Shown in pieces: positions 48,047 to 57,302 of a stretch of 64,000 nucleotides of DNA. The translations under genes and the position numbers were made by a program. Within the stretch, counting starts at the first letter, position 1. Every line of letters begins with the position of its first letter. The DNA lies in NCBI RefSeq assembly GCF_037083825.1, contig NZ_JBAPLU010000006.1:62001-126000 (forward strand), written 5' to 3'. The DNA is from Klenkia sesuvii. GTDB lineage: Bacteria > Actinomycetota > Actinomycetes > Mycobacteriales > Geodermatophilaceae. Below the pieces are notes generated by a model. The model was not told the origin of the DNA, ran no database searches, and was given only the letters and a program-made list of their open reading frames with translations.

Positions 48047-49867
48047 ATGGCCGACACCACTGGTGACCTGGGCCCGGTCTGGGACCGCATCCGGGAGCGG
48101 CTGTCCGGCGACCTCACCCGGCAGCAGAACGCGATGCTCAACCTCACCCGCCCGCTGGGCCTGGTCGAGGGCGTGTTCGTGCTCGCCGCCCCCAACGAGT
48201 TCACCCAGACCGTGCTCGAGTCCCGGATCCGCACTGCCCTCACCGAGGCCCTGTCCGCCGAGTTCGGTCGGGAGACCAAGGTCGCCGTCCAGCTCGAGGA
48301 CGCACCTGCACCCGACGCCGCGCCGCCGCGCGAGGTCCGGGACCTGCGCGACGACGTCCGCCACGACGCCCGGGAGGCCCGGGAGGCCCGGGACGTCCGG
48401 GACGTCCGCGAGGACGAGCTCCGCCGTCCCGAGCGGGACCGCGACGACCTCGAGCGGGACGCCTGGGACGCCGACGCGCGCGAGCGCGCCGAGCGCGACC
48501 GGGACGCCGAGGACCGCGCCGCCCGGGCCCAGCTCGACGACGGCCGCAGCGCCTTCGGCGTCCGCACCGACGCCCCGCGCAGCGACGTGTGGCTGCCCGA
48601 GTCCGGCGACGGCCGGGACTGGTCGCGCGGCAACGGCGCCGGCCCCGGCGGCGGCTCCCCGGCCTGGGACGCCCCCCGCAGCGACCCCCGCCGACCGGCC
48701 CCGTGGGACGCCGAGGCCCCGATGGCCGGCGGGGTGAGCAGCGGGGTGGGCGGCAGTGGCGAGGACGCGGCCGCCGGCCGCCGTCCGGCCAGCGGCGGGA
48801 CGTCCTCGTTCGGTGGCCGCTCCGGTGGCAGCGACCTGGGGCTGAACCCCAAGTACGTCTTCGACAGCTTCGTCATCGGCAACAGCAACCGCTTCGCCCA
48901 CGCCGCCGCCGTCGCCGTCGCCGAGGCCCCGGCCCGGGCCTACAACCCGCTGTTCGTCTACGGCGACTCCGGCCTGGGGAAGACCCACCTGCTGCACGCC
49001 ATCGGCCACTACGCAGCGCGGATGTTCCCCGACGTGCGGGTCCGGTACGTCTCCACCGAGGAGTTCACCAACGAGTTCATCAACCTGGTGCACTCCGGCC
49101 GGGCCGAGGACTTCCGCCGCCGCTACCGGGACATCGACTTCCTGCTCATCGACGACATCCAGTTCCTGGAGCGCGCCGAGCGGACGCAGGAGGAGTTCTT
49201 CCACACCTTCAACACGCTGCACAACGCCAGCAAGCAGATCGTCATCACCAGCGACCGGCCGCCGAAGAAGCTGACGACGCTGGAGGACCGGCTGCGCACC
49301 CGGTTCGAGTGGGGCCTGATCACCGACGTCCAGGCGCCCGACCTCGAGACCCGCATCGCGATCCTGCGGAAGAAGGCCTACGGCGAGCGGCTGCAGGCTC
49401 CTGACCCGGTGCTGGAGTTCATCGCCAGCAAGGTGCAGACCAACATCCGCGAGCTCGAGGGCGCGCTGATCCGGGTCACCGCCTTCGCCAGCCTGAACAA
49501 GCAGCCGGTCGACCTGGCGCTGGCCGAGCTGGTGCTCAAGGACCTCATCAGCGACGAGCAGGGTCCGCAGATCACCGCCGCGATCATCATGGCCGCCACC
49601 GCCGAGTACTTCTCCGTGACGATGGAGGAGCTGCAGGGCGCCAACCGCAGCCGCACCCTGGTCAACGCCCGGCAGATCGCGATGTACCTGTGCCGCGAGC
49701 TCACCGAGCTGTCGCTGCCGCGCATCGGGGCCAGCTTCGGCGGCAAGGACCACACCACGGTCATGCACGCGGTCAAGAAGATCACCGGCCTCATGGGCGA
49801 GCGCCGCGCCACCTACACCCAGGTCACCGAGCTCACCGCCCGCATCAAGTCCCGCGCGCGTCAATAA
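48047..49867 (+). CDS. dnaA: Chromosomal replication initiator DnaA
   Basis: 606 residues. Domain I at 1-90 (WDRIRERLSGDLTRQQNA), domain II at about 92-265 (long, Asp/Arg/Glu-rich then Gly/Pro-rich), AAA+ domain with Walker A GDSGLGKTH and Walker B LLIDDIQF, and domain IV with GGKDHTTVMHAVKK for box recognition. It is much longer than E. coli DnaA because of domain II. ATG follows AAGGGA by ten bases. It loads the helicase at the origin. Confidence 0.97.
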   Translation: MADTTGDLGPVWDRIRERLSGDLTRQQNAMLNLTRPLGLVEGVFVLAAPNEFTQTVLESRIRTALTEALSAEFGRETKVAVQLEDAPAPDAAPPREVRDLRDDVRHDAREAREARDVRDVREDELRRPERDRDDLERDAWDADARERAERDRDAEDRAARAQLDDGRSAFGVRTDAPRSDVWLPESGDGRDWSRGNGAGPGGGSPAWDAPRSDPRRPAPWDAEAPMAGGVSSGVGGSGEDAAAGRRPASGGTSSFGGRSGGSDLGLNPKYVFDSFVIGNSNRFAHAAAVAVAEAPARAYNPLFVYGDSGLGKTHLLHAIGHYAARMFPDVRVRYVSTEEFTNEFINLVHSGRAEDFRRRYRDIDFLLIDDIQFLERAERTQEEFFHTFNTLHNASKQIVITSDRPPKKLTTLEDRLRTRFEWGLITDVQAPDLETRIAILRKKAYGERLQAPDPVLEFIASKVQTNIRELEGALIRVTAFASLNKQPVDLALAELVLKDLISDEQGPQITAAIIMAATAEYFSVTMEELQGANRSRTLVNARQIAMYLCRELTELSLPRIGASFGGKDHTTVMHAVKKITGLMGERRATYTQVTELTARIKSRARQ

Positions 49868-49878
49868 GAGGCGAGGCT

Positions 49879-49944
49879 GGAACGGCCTTGTCGCAGGGGC
49901 CCCGTGCGCGCGCAGCGTGTGCGGGGGAGTCGACAAGGTCCTTC
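49879..49944 (-). repeat. Stop-codon-linked palindromic element, copy E (inverted)
   Basis: Eleven bases after the dnaA stop; read on the minus strand it begins GAAGGACCTTGTCGA and ends GCGACAAGGCCGTTCC. Stem TTGTCG pairs with CGACAA. It is the only copy in the reverse orientation. Confidence 0.75.
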
Positions 49945-49982
49945 GGTTGTCCCCAGATCTGTGCACAGGTTGGGGACTGCGG

Positions 49983-50154
49983 ATCCCCATGTCGACCCGG
50001 TGGGTGCCCAGGTCGTGCACGGGTTCTCCCCGTTCCGTCCCCCGGACGGGTGCGCTGGGGATCCACCGGGGGTGGACGCGGGACAGGACGTGGACCGGGG
50101 GTGGATGCGGGGGGTCACCGGTGGATCCGGGCCGACGAATCCCCATGTCGACCC
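49983..50154 (+). repeat. 16-mer direct repeats flanking the DnaA cluster
   Basis: ATCCCCATGTCGACCC occurs at 49983-49998 and at 50139-50154, start to start 156 bases. All five relaxed DnaA sites lie between them. Confidence 0.75.
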
Positions 50155-50309
50155 CAGCCGCACGCTCACCGGCCCACACCGCACGAACAGGCCTGCACCG
50201 GCCCTGACCTGCACCGACGGGTCGGTTCCCCAGTACCCACACCTGTGATGACGGTGATGAGGGATGTCCCTCGAGGAGTTCTCGAACCACACACTGGGTG
50301 TGCACGTGC

Positions 50310-50325
50310 GGTCGACGAGTCGACC
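50310..50325. repeat. Palindrome GGTCGACgaGTCGACC, copy shared with the parS region
   Basis: The same 16 bases as at 43,853-43,868, with similar right flanks (CCCGAGGACCACC here, TCGGGACCACC there). It lies 166 bases before dnaN. Confidence 0.7.
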
Positions 50326-50424
50326 CCGAGGACCACCAGGAGCAGCAGCGGAGCGGGGACGGGGCCGGTCGACGCGGGCGGTGGCCACAGGGGAGACTGT
50401 CGCCCGCAGCGGAGACGCGGCGCA

Positions 50425-50457
50425 GACGCAGCAGGGACGCAGCACGGACGCAGCAGG
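50425..50457 (+). repeat. 11-bp tandem repeats upstream of dnaN
   Basis: Three units GACGCAGCAGG, GACGCAGCACG, GACGCAGCAGG, then a degenerate GACGCCGGACG, ending about 23 bases before the dnaN start. Eleven bases is one DNA turn, so bound proteins would stack on one face. Confidence 0.75.
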
Positions 50458-50490
50458 GACGCCGGACGACGAGCAGGGGTGGACGACGAC

Positions 50491-51633
50491 ATGAAGTTCC
50501 GGGTGGCACGCGAGGTGCTCGCCGACGCGGTGGCGTGGACGGCACGCAGCCTGCCGCCGCGGCCGTCGGTCCCCGTCCTGGCCGGGATCCTGCTGGAGGT
50601 GCAGGGCAGCGCCCTGTCGGTCTCCGGCTTCGACTACGAGGTCTCCGCCCGCGCCGAGGTCGACGTCAGCTCGACCGAGGACGGTCGCGCGCTGGTGCCC
50701 GGCCGGCTGCTCGCCGAGATCACCCGCGCACTCCCCCCGCACCAGGTCGAGGTGACCGCCGAGGGCGCCCGGTTGGCGATCTCCTGCGGCAACGCCAAGT
50801 TCTCCCTGCCGACGCTGCCGGTCGAGGACTACCCCTCCCTGCCCTCCATGCCCTCCACGGCCGGCACCGTGGACAGCGACGCGTTCGCCGAGGCGGTCGG
50901 TCAGGTGGCGGTGGCCGCCGGCCGCGACGACACGCTGCCGATGCTCACCGGCGTCCGGCTGGAGATCGAGGACGACCGGGTGACCCTGGCCGCCACCGAC
51001 CGGTACCGGCTCGCCGTCCGCGAGTTCGCCTGGCGCCCGGAGACCTCGGGGCTGTCGGCCGCCGTCCTGGTGCCGGCGCGCACGCTGGCCGACGCCGCGA
51101 AGACGCTGACCAGCGGCCCGGAGGTCACCCTCTCGCTGTCCTCGGGCGGGTCGGGCGAGGGCATCCTGGGCCTGTCGGGCAAGGACCGGCAGACCACCAC
51201 CCGCCTGCTGGACGCCGAGTTCGTCAAGTACCGGGCGATCATGCCGGCCGAGTCCGCCGCGCACGCCCTCCTCCCGGTCGGGCTGTTCACCGACGCCGCC
51301 AAGCGGGTAGCCCTGGTCGCCGAGCGCGGCACGCCCCTGCGCTGCGAGTTCACCCCTGGCCAGGTGACGCTGCGGGCCGGGGGCACCGACGACGAGGGGC
51401 AGGCCGAGGAGCGCTGCGACGTCGAGTTCGAGGGCGACCCGCTGACCATCGGCTTCAACCCGACGTTCCTGCTCGACGGCCTGGCCGCGGTGCACACCGA
51501 GCGTGCCCGCATGGACTTCACCAGCGCGCTGAAGCCCGCCGTACTGTCGCGCTACGAGGAGCCCACCGAGGACGGCGCGGTCCGGCCGGGGAGCTACCGC
51601 TACCTGATCATGCCCGTGCGCCTGCCGGGCTGA
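50491..51633 (+). CDS. dnaN: DNA polymerase III beta subunit (sliding clamp)
   Basis: 380 residues; three clamp domains, with MKFRVAREVLADAVAWTAR, PVLAGILLEV, DRYRLAVREFAW and the C-terminal IMPVRLPG that closes the hydrophobic cleft. ATG at 50491, AGGGG 11 bases upstream; the GTG at 50479 would add four residues. Next gene gnd is 16 bases away. Confidence 0.97.
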   Translation: MKFRVAREVLADAVAWTARSLPPRPSVPVLAGILLEVQGSALSVSGFDYEVSARAEVDVSSTEDGRALVPGRLLAEITRALPPHQVEVTAEGARLAISCGNAKFSLPTLPVEDYPSLPSMPSTAGTVDSDAFAEAVGQVAVAAGRDDTLPMLTGVRLEIEDDRVTLAATDRYRLAVREFAWRPETSGLSAAVLVPARTLADAAKTLTSGPEVTLSLSSGGSGEGILGLSGKDRQTTTRLLDAEFVKYRAIMPAESAAHALLPVGLFTDAAKRVALVAERGTPLRCEFTPGQVTLRAGGTDDEGQAEERCDVEFEGDPLTIGFNPTFLLDGLAAVHTERARMDFTSALKPAVLSRYEEPTEDGAVRPGSYRYLIMPVRLPG

Positions 51634-51649
51634 GACGAGGAGAACCGCT

Positions 51650-52582
<933 letters not shown>

Positions 52583-52586
52583 CAGC

Positions 52587-52657
52587 GGAAGGACCCCCTC
52601 GCCCCCCACGACTCGCTCCGCTCGCCGCGGAACCCTGCGGGGGGGGGGGGGCGTTCC
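52587..52657 (+). repeat. Stop-codon-linked palindromic element, copy D with 13-G run
   Basis: GGAAGGACCCCCTCGC opens four bases past the gnd stop and GGCGTTCC closes it. The right stem is a run of 13 Gs (52639-52651), longer than the left stem needs, so this copy has probably slipped. Confidence 0.75.
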
Positions 52658-52678
52658 AGGCGTACGTCCGGAGGTTCG

Positions 52679-53914
52679 TTGTACGTCAGGCATCTGCAGC
52701 TCGGGTCGTTCCGGAGCTGGGAGGCCGTGGACCTGGCGATGACGCCGGGGCCCACGGTCTTCGTCGGCCGCAACGGGCAGGGCAAGACCAACCTGGTCGA
52801 GGCGGTCGGCTACCTGGCGACCCTGGGCAGCCACCGGGTGTCCTCCGACGCCCCGCTGGTGCGGCACGGAGCCGAGCAGGCCGTCGTCCGCGCGGCGCTG
52901 CGTAAGGATGACCGGGAGCTGCTGGTCGAGGTCGAGATCAACCCCGGGAAGGCCAACCGGGTGCGGGTCAACCGCAGCCCGCTGCCCCGGCCGCGGGAGC
53001 TGCTCGGCCTGGTCAAGACGGTGCTGTTCGCCCCCGAGGACCTCGCGCTGGTCCGCGGCGACCCGACCGAGCGGCGCCGGTTCCTCGACGACCTGCTGGT
53101 CAGCCGCACCCCGCGGCTGGCCGGCGTCCGGTCGGACTACGAGCGGGTGCTCAAGCAGCGCAACGCCCTGCTGAAGACGGCGAAGCTGGCCCGCGGTGGG
53201 GCGATCGCCACCCTCGAGGTGTGGGACGGGCACCTGGCCGACCTCGGCGGGCAGCTGCTCGCGGCCCGGCTGCAGCTGGCCGCCGACCTCGACCCGCACG
53301 TCACCGCGGCCTACGAGGGCATCGTGGGCGACGGGGCGGGCGCAGGTGCTGATCGGGCGCGGCTGGGCTACACCAGCACCGTCCCGCTGGCCGGGGACGG
53401 GACGGCGTTCCTGCCCGGGCTCGGGGTGCCCAGCACGGCCGAGCTGTCGGCGGCGCTGGCCCGCCGGGTGGAGGAGCGGCGCAAGGAGGAGGTCGACCGC
53501 GGGGTGACCCTGGTCGGCCCGCACCGCGACGACCTGGTGCTCCACCTGGGGCCGGCGCCGGCCAAGGGCTACGCCAGCCACGGGGAGTCCTGGTCGTTCG
53601 CCCTGGCCCTCAAGCTGGCCTGCTTCGCGCTGCTGCGCGCCGACGGGGAGGAGCCGGTGCTGGTGCTCGACGACGTCTTCGCCGAGCTCGACGCCGGCCG
53701 GCGCACCGCCCTGGCCGAGGTCGCCGGCACCGCCGAGCAGTGCCTCATCACCGCCGCGGTCGCCGAGGACGTGCCGGCCGCGCTGCGCGGCACCCGCGTG
53801 CAGGTCGCGGCCGGGACGGCGACGGTGCTCCCCTCCCCGGACGCCCCCTCCCCGGACACCCCCGCCGCGATCGCGCTCCCCGGCGACGCGGAGGATGCTG
53901 ACCCCGATGGCTGA
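52679..53914 (+). CDS. recF: DNA replication/repair protein RecF
   Basis: 411 residues. Walker A GRNGQGKT (30-37), signature-like GESWSFALALKLACF and Walker B VLVLDDVFAELD of an SMC-like ATPase. It helps RecA loading at gaps. The TTG start at 52679 has GGAGG only four bases upstream but gives the family's MYVRHLQL start. C-terminal Pro-rich tail. The stop overlaps dciA. Confidence 0.93.
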   Translation: MYVRHLQLGSFRSWEAVDLAMTPGPTVFVGRNGQGKTNLVEAVGYLATLGSHRVSSDAPLVRHGAEQAVVRAALRKDDRELLVEVEINPGKANRVRVNRSPLPRPRELLGLVKTVLFAPEDLALVRGDPTERRRFLDDLLVSRTPRLAGVRSDYERVLKQRNALLKTAKLARGGAIATLEVWDGHLADLGGQLLAARLQLAADLDPHVTAAYEGIVGDGAGAGADRARLGYTSTVPLAGDGTAFLPGLGVPSTAELSAALARRVEERRKEEVDRGVTLVGPHRDDLVLHLGPAPAKGYASHGESWSFALALKLACFALLRADGEEPVLVLDDVFAELDAGRRTALAEVAGTAEQCLITAAVAEDVPAALRGTRVQVAAGTATVLPSPDAPSPDTPAAIALPGDAEDADPDG

Positions 53915-54428
53915 GGACCCCGCCGGGCGGACCCCGGAGCGCCCGGCCCGGCCCAGCGACATCGCCCGCGCCGCGCTGGACGCCGCCCGCGCCGCCTCGG
54001 CTGCCCGGCCCCGCCCGACCCGGCGCCGGGTCGCCGGTCCCCGCCGGTCGTGGAGCGGCGCGCACCCCGGCGCCGACGACCCGCAGACCCTCGGCGCGCT
54101 GGTGGACTCGCTGGTCAGCGCCGAGGACTGGGGTGAGCGCACGAAGGTGGGCTCGGTGTTCGGCCGCTGGGACGCCCTGGTCGGCGCCGACATCGCCGCT
54201 CACTGCGCGCCGCAGTCGTTGAGCGAGGGCGAGCTGACCGTGGTGGCCGAGTCCACCGCCTGGGCCACCCAGCTGCGGATGATGGCCCCGACGATCCTCG
54301 GCAAGCTGCACGCCCAGGTCGGCGGGGACGTCGTGACCCGCTTGCGCGTTGTCGGTCCGACAGCACCCAGCTGGAAGAAGGGGCCCCGGACGGTTCGCGG
54401 CCGGGGTCCACGGGACACCTACGGCTGA
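53907..54428 (+). CDS. dciA: DciA/DUF721 family protein (helicase-operator candidate)
   Basis: 173 residues. Arg-rich N terminus (RPRPTRRRVAGPRR) followed by the DUF721 domain (VFGRWDALVGADIAAHCAPQ, GELTVVAESTAWATQLRMM). DciA recruits DnaB in bacteria without DnaC/DnaI, here presumably the intein-spliced helicase. The ATG at 53907 overlaps the recF stop; an in-frame ATG at 53895 lacks spacing to GGAGG. Confidence 0.87.
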   Translation: MAEDPAGRTPERPARPSDIARAALDAARAASAARPRPTRRRVAGPRRSWSGAHPGADDPQTLGALVDSLVSAEDWGERTKVGSVFGRWDALVGADIAAHCAPQSLSEGELTVVAESTAWATQLRMMAPTILGKLHAQVGGDVVTRLRVVGPTAPSWKKGPRTVRGRGPRDTYG

Positions 54429-54465
54429 CCGGCCCGACGACGACCCCCGAGGAGAGCGAGCACCG

Positions 54466-55506
54466 ATGAGCACCCCCCGCAACGGCGACGGCTTCGACGA
54501 CCGTCCGGAGGACCAGCGCGGGTGGACCGAGCCCACCCACCTCGGCGGCCCCGGCCACCAGGGTCCCGGCTTCGGCCACCAGGGTCCCGGTGAGGGGTCG
54601 AGCGCGGGGCAACAGGGCGAGGACGCCGGTCGCGGCTGGGAGCCGCCGGGCTGGTCGCTGCCCGACGCCGCCCCCGACCGCCCCGCCCAGCAGGGCCCCG
54701 CCCAGCAGGACCCGGCCGGTCGGCGGCCCGAGCCCGAGTGGGAGGCGACGCCGCCCCCGCAGCAGCCGTGGGACGCCCCCGCCGAGCGCCAGCCGTGGGA
54801 CCCGCCCGCGGAGCAGGCGCCGCAGAAGGAGCCGCAGGAGGAGCGCCGCGGCGGGCTGCTCGGCGGCTTGTTCGGCGGCGGTCGCGCCCGCGCACCCCGC
54901 GAACCGGGTGCCGTCGAGCAGGTGTTCACCCCCAAGGGCGGCCCGGTGGGTCCCGGAGACCTGGCCGCCTGGGGCCAGGCCTTCGGCTGGACGGCGTCCG
55001 ACGGCACCGGGCCGCAGGACGCCCCGCTCGTCGAGCTCACCCGCTCGGCCCCGGTGCGCCCGGCGAAGAGCGAGGTGCCCAGCAACGTCCTGCGCGGCCG
55101 GGCCGACGGCCTGGACCTCGTCGCCTTCGACATCGTCTCGCCCTACGGTCGCGGCTGGGTGGCCACCCACGCGGTCAACGCCGCGCCGGTGCTCGGCTCG
55201 GTGCCGGCGTTCCGGTTGAGCCCGGCCCGGCTGTGGCGGCACGGCACGGGCGGGATGCTGCAGATCCCCAGCGGCGACCCCGAGTTCGACACCCGCTGGG
55301 TGATGCTGGCCGCCGAGGACGGCCCGCAGGTGCGGCGGCTGGTCGAGGACCCGGTGGTGCGCCAGCTGCTGCTGGGCTCCGACGACGGCGACGAGCTCTG
55401 GTCGGCGGTGGGCTTCGTCGCGGCGGTCCGGCCCGGCGGCAACCGGCCCCAGCTGGTCGAGCACCACGCCCGCATCCTCGCCGCGGTCGTCGCGGCGGTG
55501 GCCTGA
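54466..55506 (+). CDS. Hypothetical protein, Pro/Gln-rich N terminus and conserved C-terminal domain
   Basis: 346 residues I do not recognise. Residues 1-145 are disordered (Pro, Gln, Glu, Gly) ending in a GGLLGGLFGGG stretch; residues about 150-346 form a globular alpha/beta domain (VEQVFTPKGGPVGPGDLAAW, LDLVAFDIVSPYGRGWVATH, DTRWVMLAAEDGP). No signal peptide or membrane helix. ATG with GAGGAG 11 bases upstream. Eight bases before the ABC exporter gene, so probably the same transcript. Confidence 0.75.
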   Translation: MSTPRNGDGFDDRPEDQRGWTEPTHLGGPGHQGPGFGHQGPGEGSSAGQQGEDAGRGWEPPGWSLPDAAPDRPAQQGPAQQDPAGRRPEPEWEATPPPQQPWDAPAERQPWDPPAEQAPQKEPQEERRGGLLGGLFGGGRARAPREPGAVEQVFTPKGGPVGPGDLAAWGQAFGWTASDGTGPQDAPLVELTRSAPVRPAKSEVPSNVLRGRADGLDLVAFDIVSPYGRGWVATHAVNAAPVLGSVPAFRLSPARLWRHGTGGMLQIPSGDPEFDTRWVMLAAEDGPQVRRLVEDPVVRQLLLGSDDGDELWSAVGFVAAVRPGGNRPQLVEHHARILAAVVAAVA

Positions 55507-55514
55507 GCAGCCCC

Positions 55515-57287
55515 GTGCCCCCCGATCCGGGCGCCGCGCGGCTGCCCGCGTCGGGGCTGCGGGAGCTGTGGCCGCTGCTCGCCCCGCACCGCCGAGCACT
55601 GGTCGCGGCCGCCGTCCTGTCGCTGGTGTCCTCGGCCGCCGCCCTCGCCCAGCCGCTGCTGGTGTCCCGGGTGGTCGACGCGGTCGGTGCCGGGCGGCCG
55701 CTGCTGCCCGTCGTCGCCGTCCTCGTGGTGGTGCTCGTGGCCGCGGCCGTGCTCGGGGCGGGCCAGCAGTACCTGCTGCAGCGCACCGCCGAGGGGGTGG
55801 TGCTGACCACCCGGCGCACGCTGGCCGACCGGCTGCTCCGGTTGCCGGTGACCGAGTACGACCGCCGGCGCACCGGGGACCTGATGAGCCGGGTGGGTGC
55901 CGACACCACCCTGCTGCGCGCCACGGTCACCAGCGGCGTGGTCGAGGTCGGCGGCGCCCTCGTCGTCGGGGTCGGTGCGCTGGTGGCGATGGCGCTGGTC
56001 GACGGCGTCCTGCTGCTGGTGACCGTGGGGTCGGTGAGCGTCGGCGTCGTCGTGGCCGTCGCCGCGGCCCGCCGGGTGCGCCGGCTCTCCCGGCAGGCGC
56101 AGGAGCAGGTCGGGGCGATGAGCGCGGCGGTGGAGCGGGCACTGTCGGCGGTGCGCACCATCCGGGCCAGCGGCGCCACCGCGCGGGAGGTCGACACCGT
56201 CGGGCAGTCCGCGCAGCGCGCCTGGGTGGCCGGGGTCGCGGTCGCCCGGCTGCAGGCCCTGGTCTCCCCGGCCAGCTCGATCGCCGTCCAGGGCGCGTTC
56301 CTCGCGGTGCTGGGGCTGGGTGGCTACCGGGTGGCCACCGGCGCGATGGACGTCGCGGAGCTCATCGCGTTCATCCTCTACCTGTTCCTGCTGGTCATGC
56401 CGCTGGGCCAGGTCATCCGGGCCTACACCGAGCTGCAGACCGGGCTGGGCGCGCTGGCCCGGGTGCAGGAGGTGCTGGCCCTGGACCCCGAGGACGACGA
56501 CCACCCGCAGCGGCCCGGGACCACGACCACCCCGCGCGTGCCGCCGGCCGGGGACCCCACCCCGCTGCTGGAGCTGCGCGACGTCGACTTCGACTACCCC
56601 GACGGCACCCGGGTGCTGCACGGGGTCTCCTTCACCGTCCCCGCAGGCACCCGCACCGCGCTGGTCGGGCCCTCGGGTGCCGGCAAGTCCACGCTGCTGG
56701 CGCTGGTCGAGGGCTTCTACCCGCTCAGCGGCGGGTCGGTGCACTGGGCGGGCACCGACGTGCGCGAGCTGCCGAGGGCGTCCCTGCGGGCCCGCATGGG
56801 CTACGTCGAGCAGGAGGCCCCGGTGCTGGCCGGCACGGTGCGGGAGAACCTGCTGCTGGCCGCCCCGCAGACCCCCGAACCCGAGCTGTGGCGGGTGCTG
56901 GACGACGTCGGGCTGACCCCGGTGGTGGCCCGCTCCGAGCTGGGGCTGGACGTGCTGGTCGGTGACGACGGGGTGCTGCTGTCGGGCGGGGAGCGCCAGC
57001 GGCTGGCCATCGCCCGGTCGCTGCTGGCCCGGCCGGCGCTGCTGCTGCTCGACGAGCCCACCGCCAGCCTCGACGCCCGCAACGAGACGCTGCTGCGGCG
57101 GACGCTGGAGGCCGCGGCGCAGGACCGGGCGCTGCTGGTGGTGGCCCACCGGTTGTCCACGGTGCGCGACTCCGACCAGATCGTGGTGCTCGACGGCGGC
57201 CGGGTGGTGGCCACGGGCACGCACGACGAGCTGGTCGACACCGACCCGCTCTACCGCGAGCTGGCCAGCGCCCAGCTGCTGGTCTGA
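55515..57287 (+). CDS. ABC transporter, fused permease and ATPase (type IV exporter half)
   Basis: 590 residues: six membrane helices at about 20-310, then an ATPase with Walker A GPSGAGKST (about 385), signature LSGGERQRLAIARS (about 488), and Walker B LLLLDEPTAS. It should work as a homodimer exporting lipid, drug or peptide. GTG at 55515 is the only start with a short spacer after the previous gene. Substrate unknown. Confidence 0.88.
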   Translation: MPPDPGAARLPASGLRELWPLLAPHRRALVAAAVLSLVSSAAALAQPLLVSRVVDAVGAGRPLLPVVAVLVVVLVAAAVLGAGQQYLLQRTAEGVVLTTRRTLADRLLRLPVTEYDRRRTGDLMSRVGADTTLLRATVTSGVVEVGGALVVGVGALVAMALVDGVLLLVTVGSVSVGVVVAVAAARRVRRLSRQAQEQVGAMSAAVERALSAVRTIRASGATAREVDTVGQSAQRAWVAGVAVARLQALVSPASSIAVQGAFLAVLGLGGYRVATGAMDVAELIAFILYLFLLVMPLGQVIRAYTELQTGLGALARVQEVLALDPEDDDHPQRPGTTTTPRVPPAGDPTPLLELRDVDFDYPDGTRVLHGVSFTVPAGTRTALVGPSGAGKSTLLALVEGFYPLSGGSVHWAGTDVRELPRASLRARMGYVEQEAPVLAGTVRENLLLAAPQTPEPELWRVLDDVGLTPVVARSELGLDVLVGDDGVLLSGGERQRLAIARSLLARPALLLLDEPTASLDARNETLLRRTLEAAAQDRALLVVAHRLSTVRDSDQIVVLDGGRVVATGTHDELVDTDPLYRELASAQLLV

Positions 57288-57302
57288 GACCGGGCGGCCC
57301 GC

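Larger units (their letters stand above)
49868..50490. other. oriC: Candidate oriC, dnaA-dnaN spacer
   Basis: 623 bases without a gene, the usual origin position in actinobacteria. Degenerate DnaA boxes cluster at 50,062-50,125 (TCCAC at 50062; GTGGA at 50072, 50090, 50101, 50121). TTGTCCCCA (49948) and TGTGCACA (49960-49967) lie nearby. A 16-mer direct repeat flanks the cluster. No classic strong TTGTCCACA occurs and AT-rich DNA is absent, so the unwinding site is not evident. Confidence 0.55.

Noticed and set aside
50425..50457. CRISPR-like repeat array
   Set aside because: Units are 11 bp, head to tail with no spacers and no cas genes nearby.
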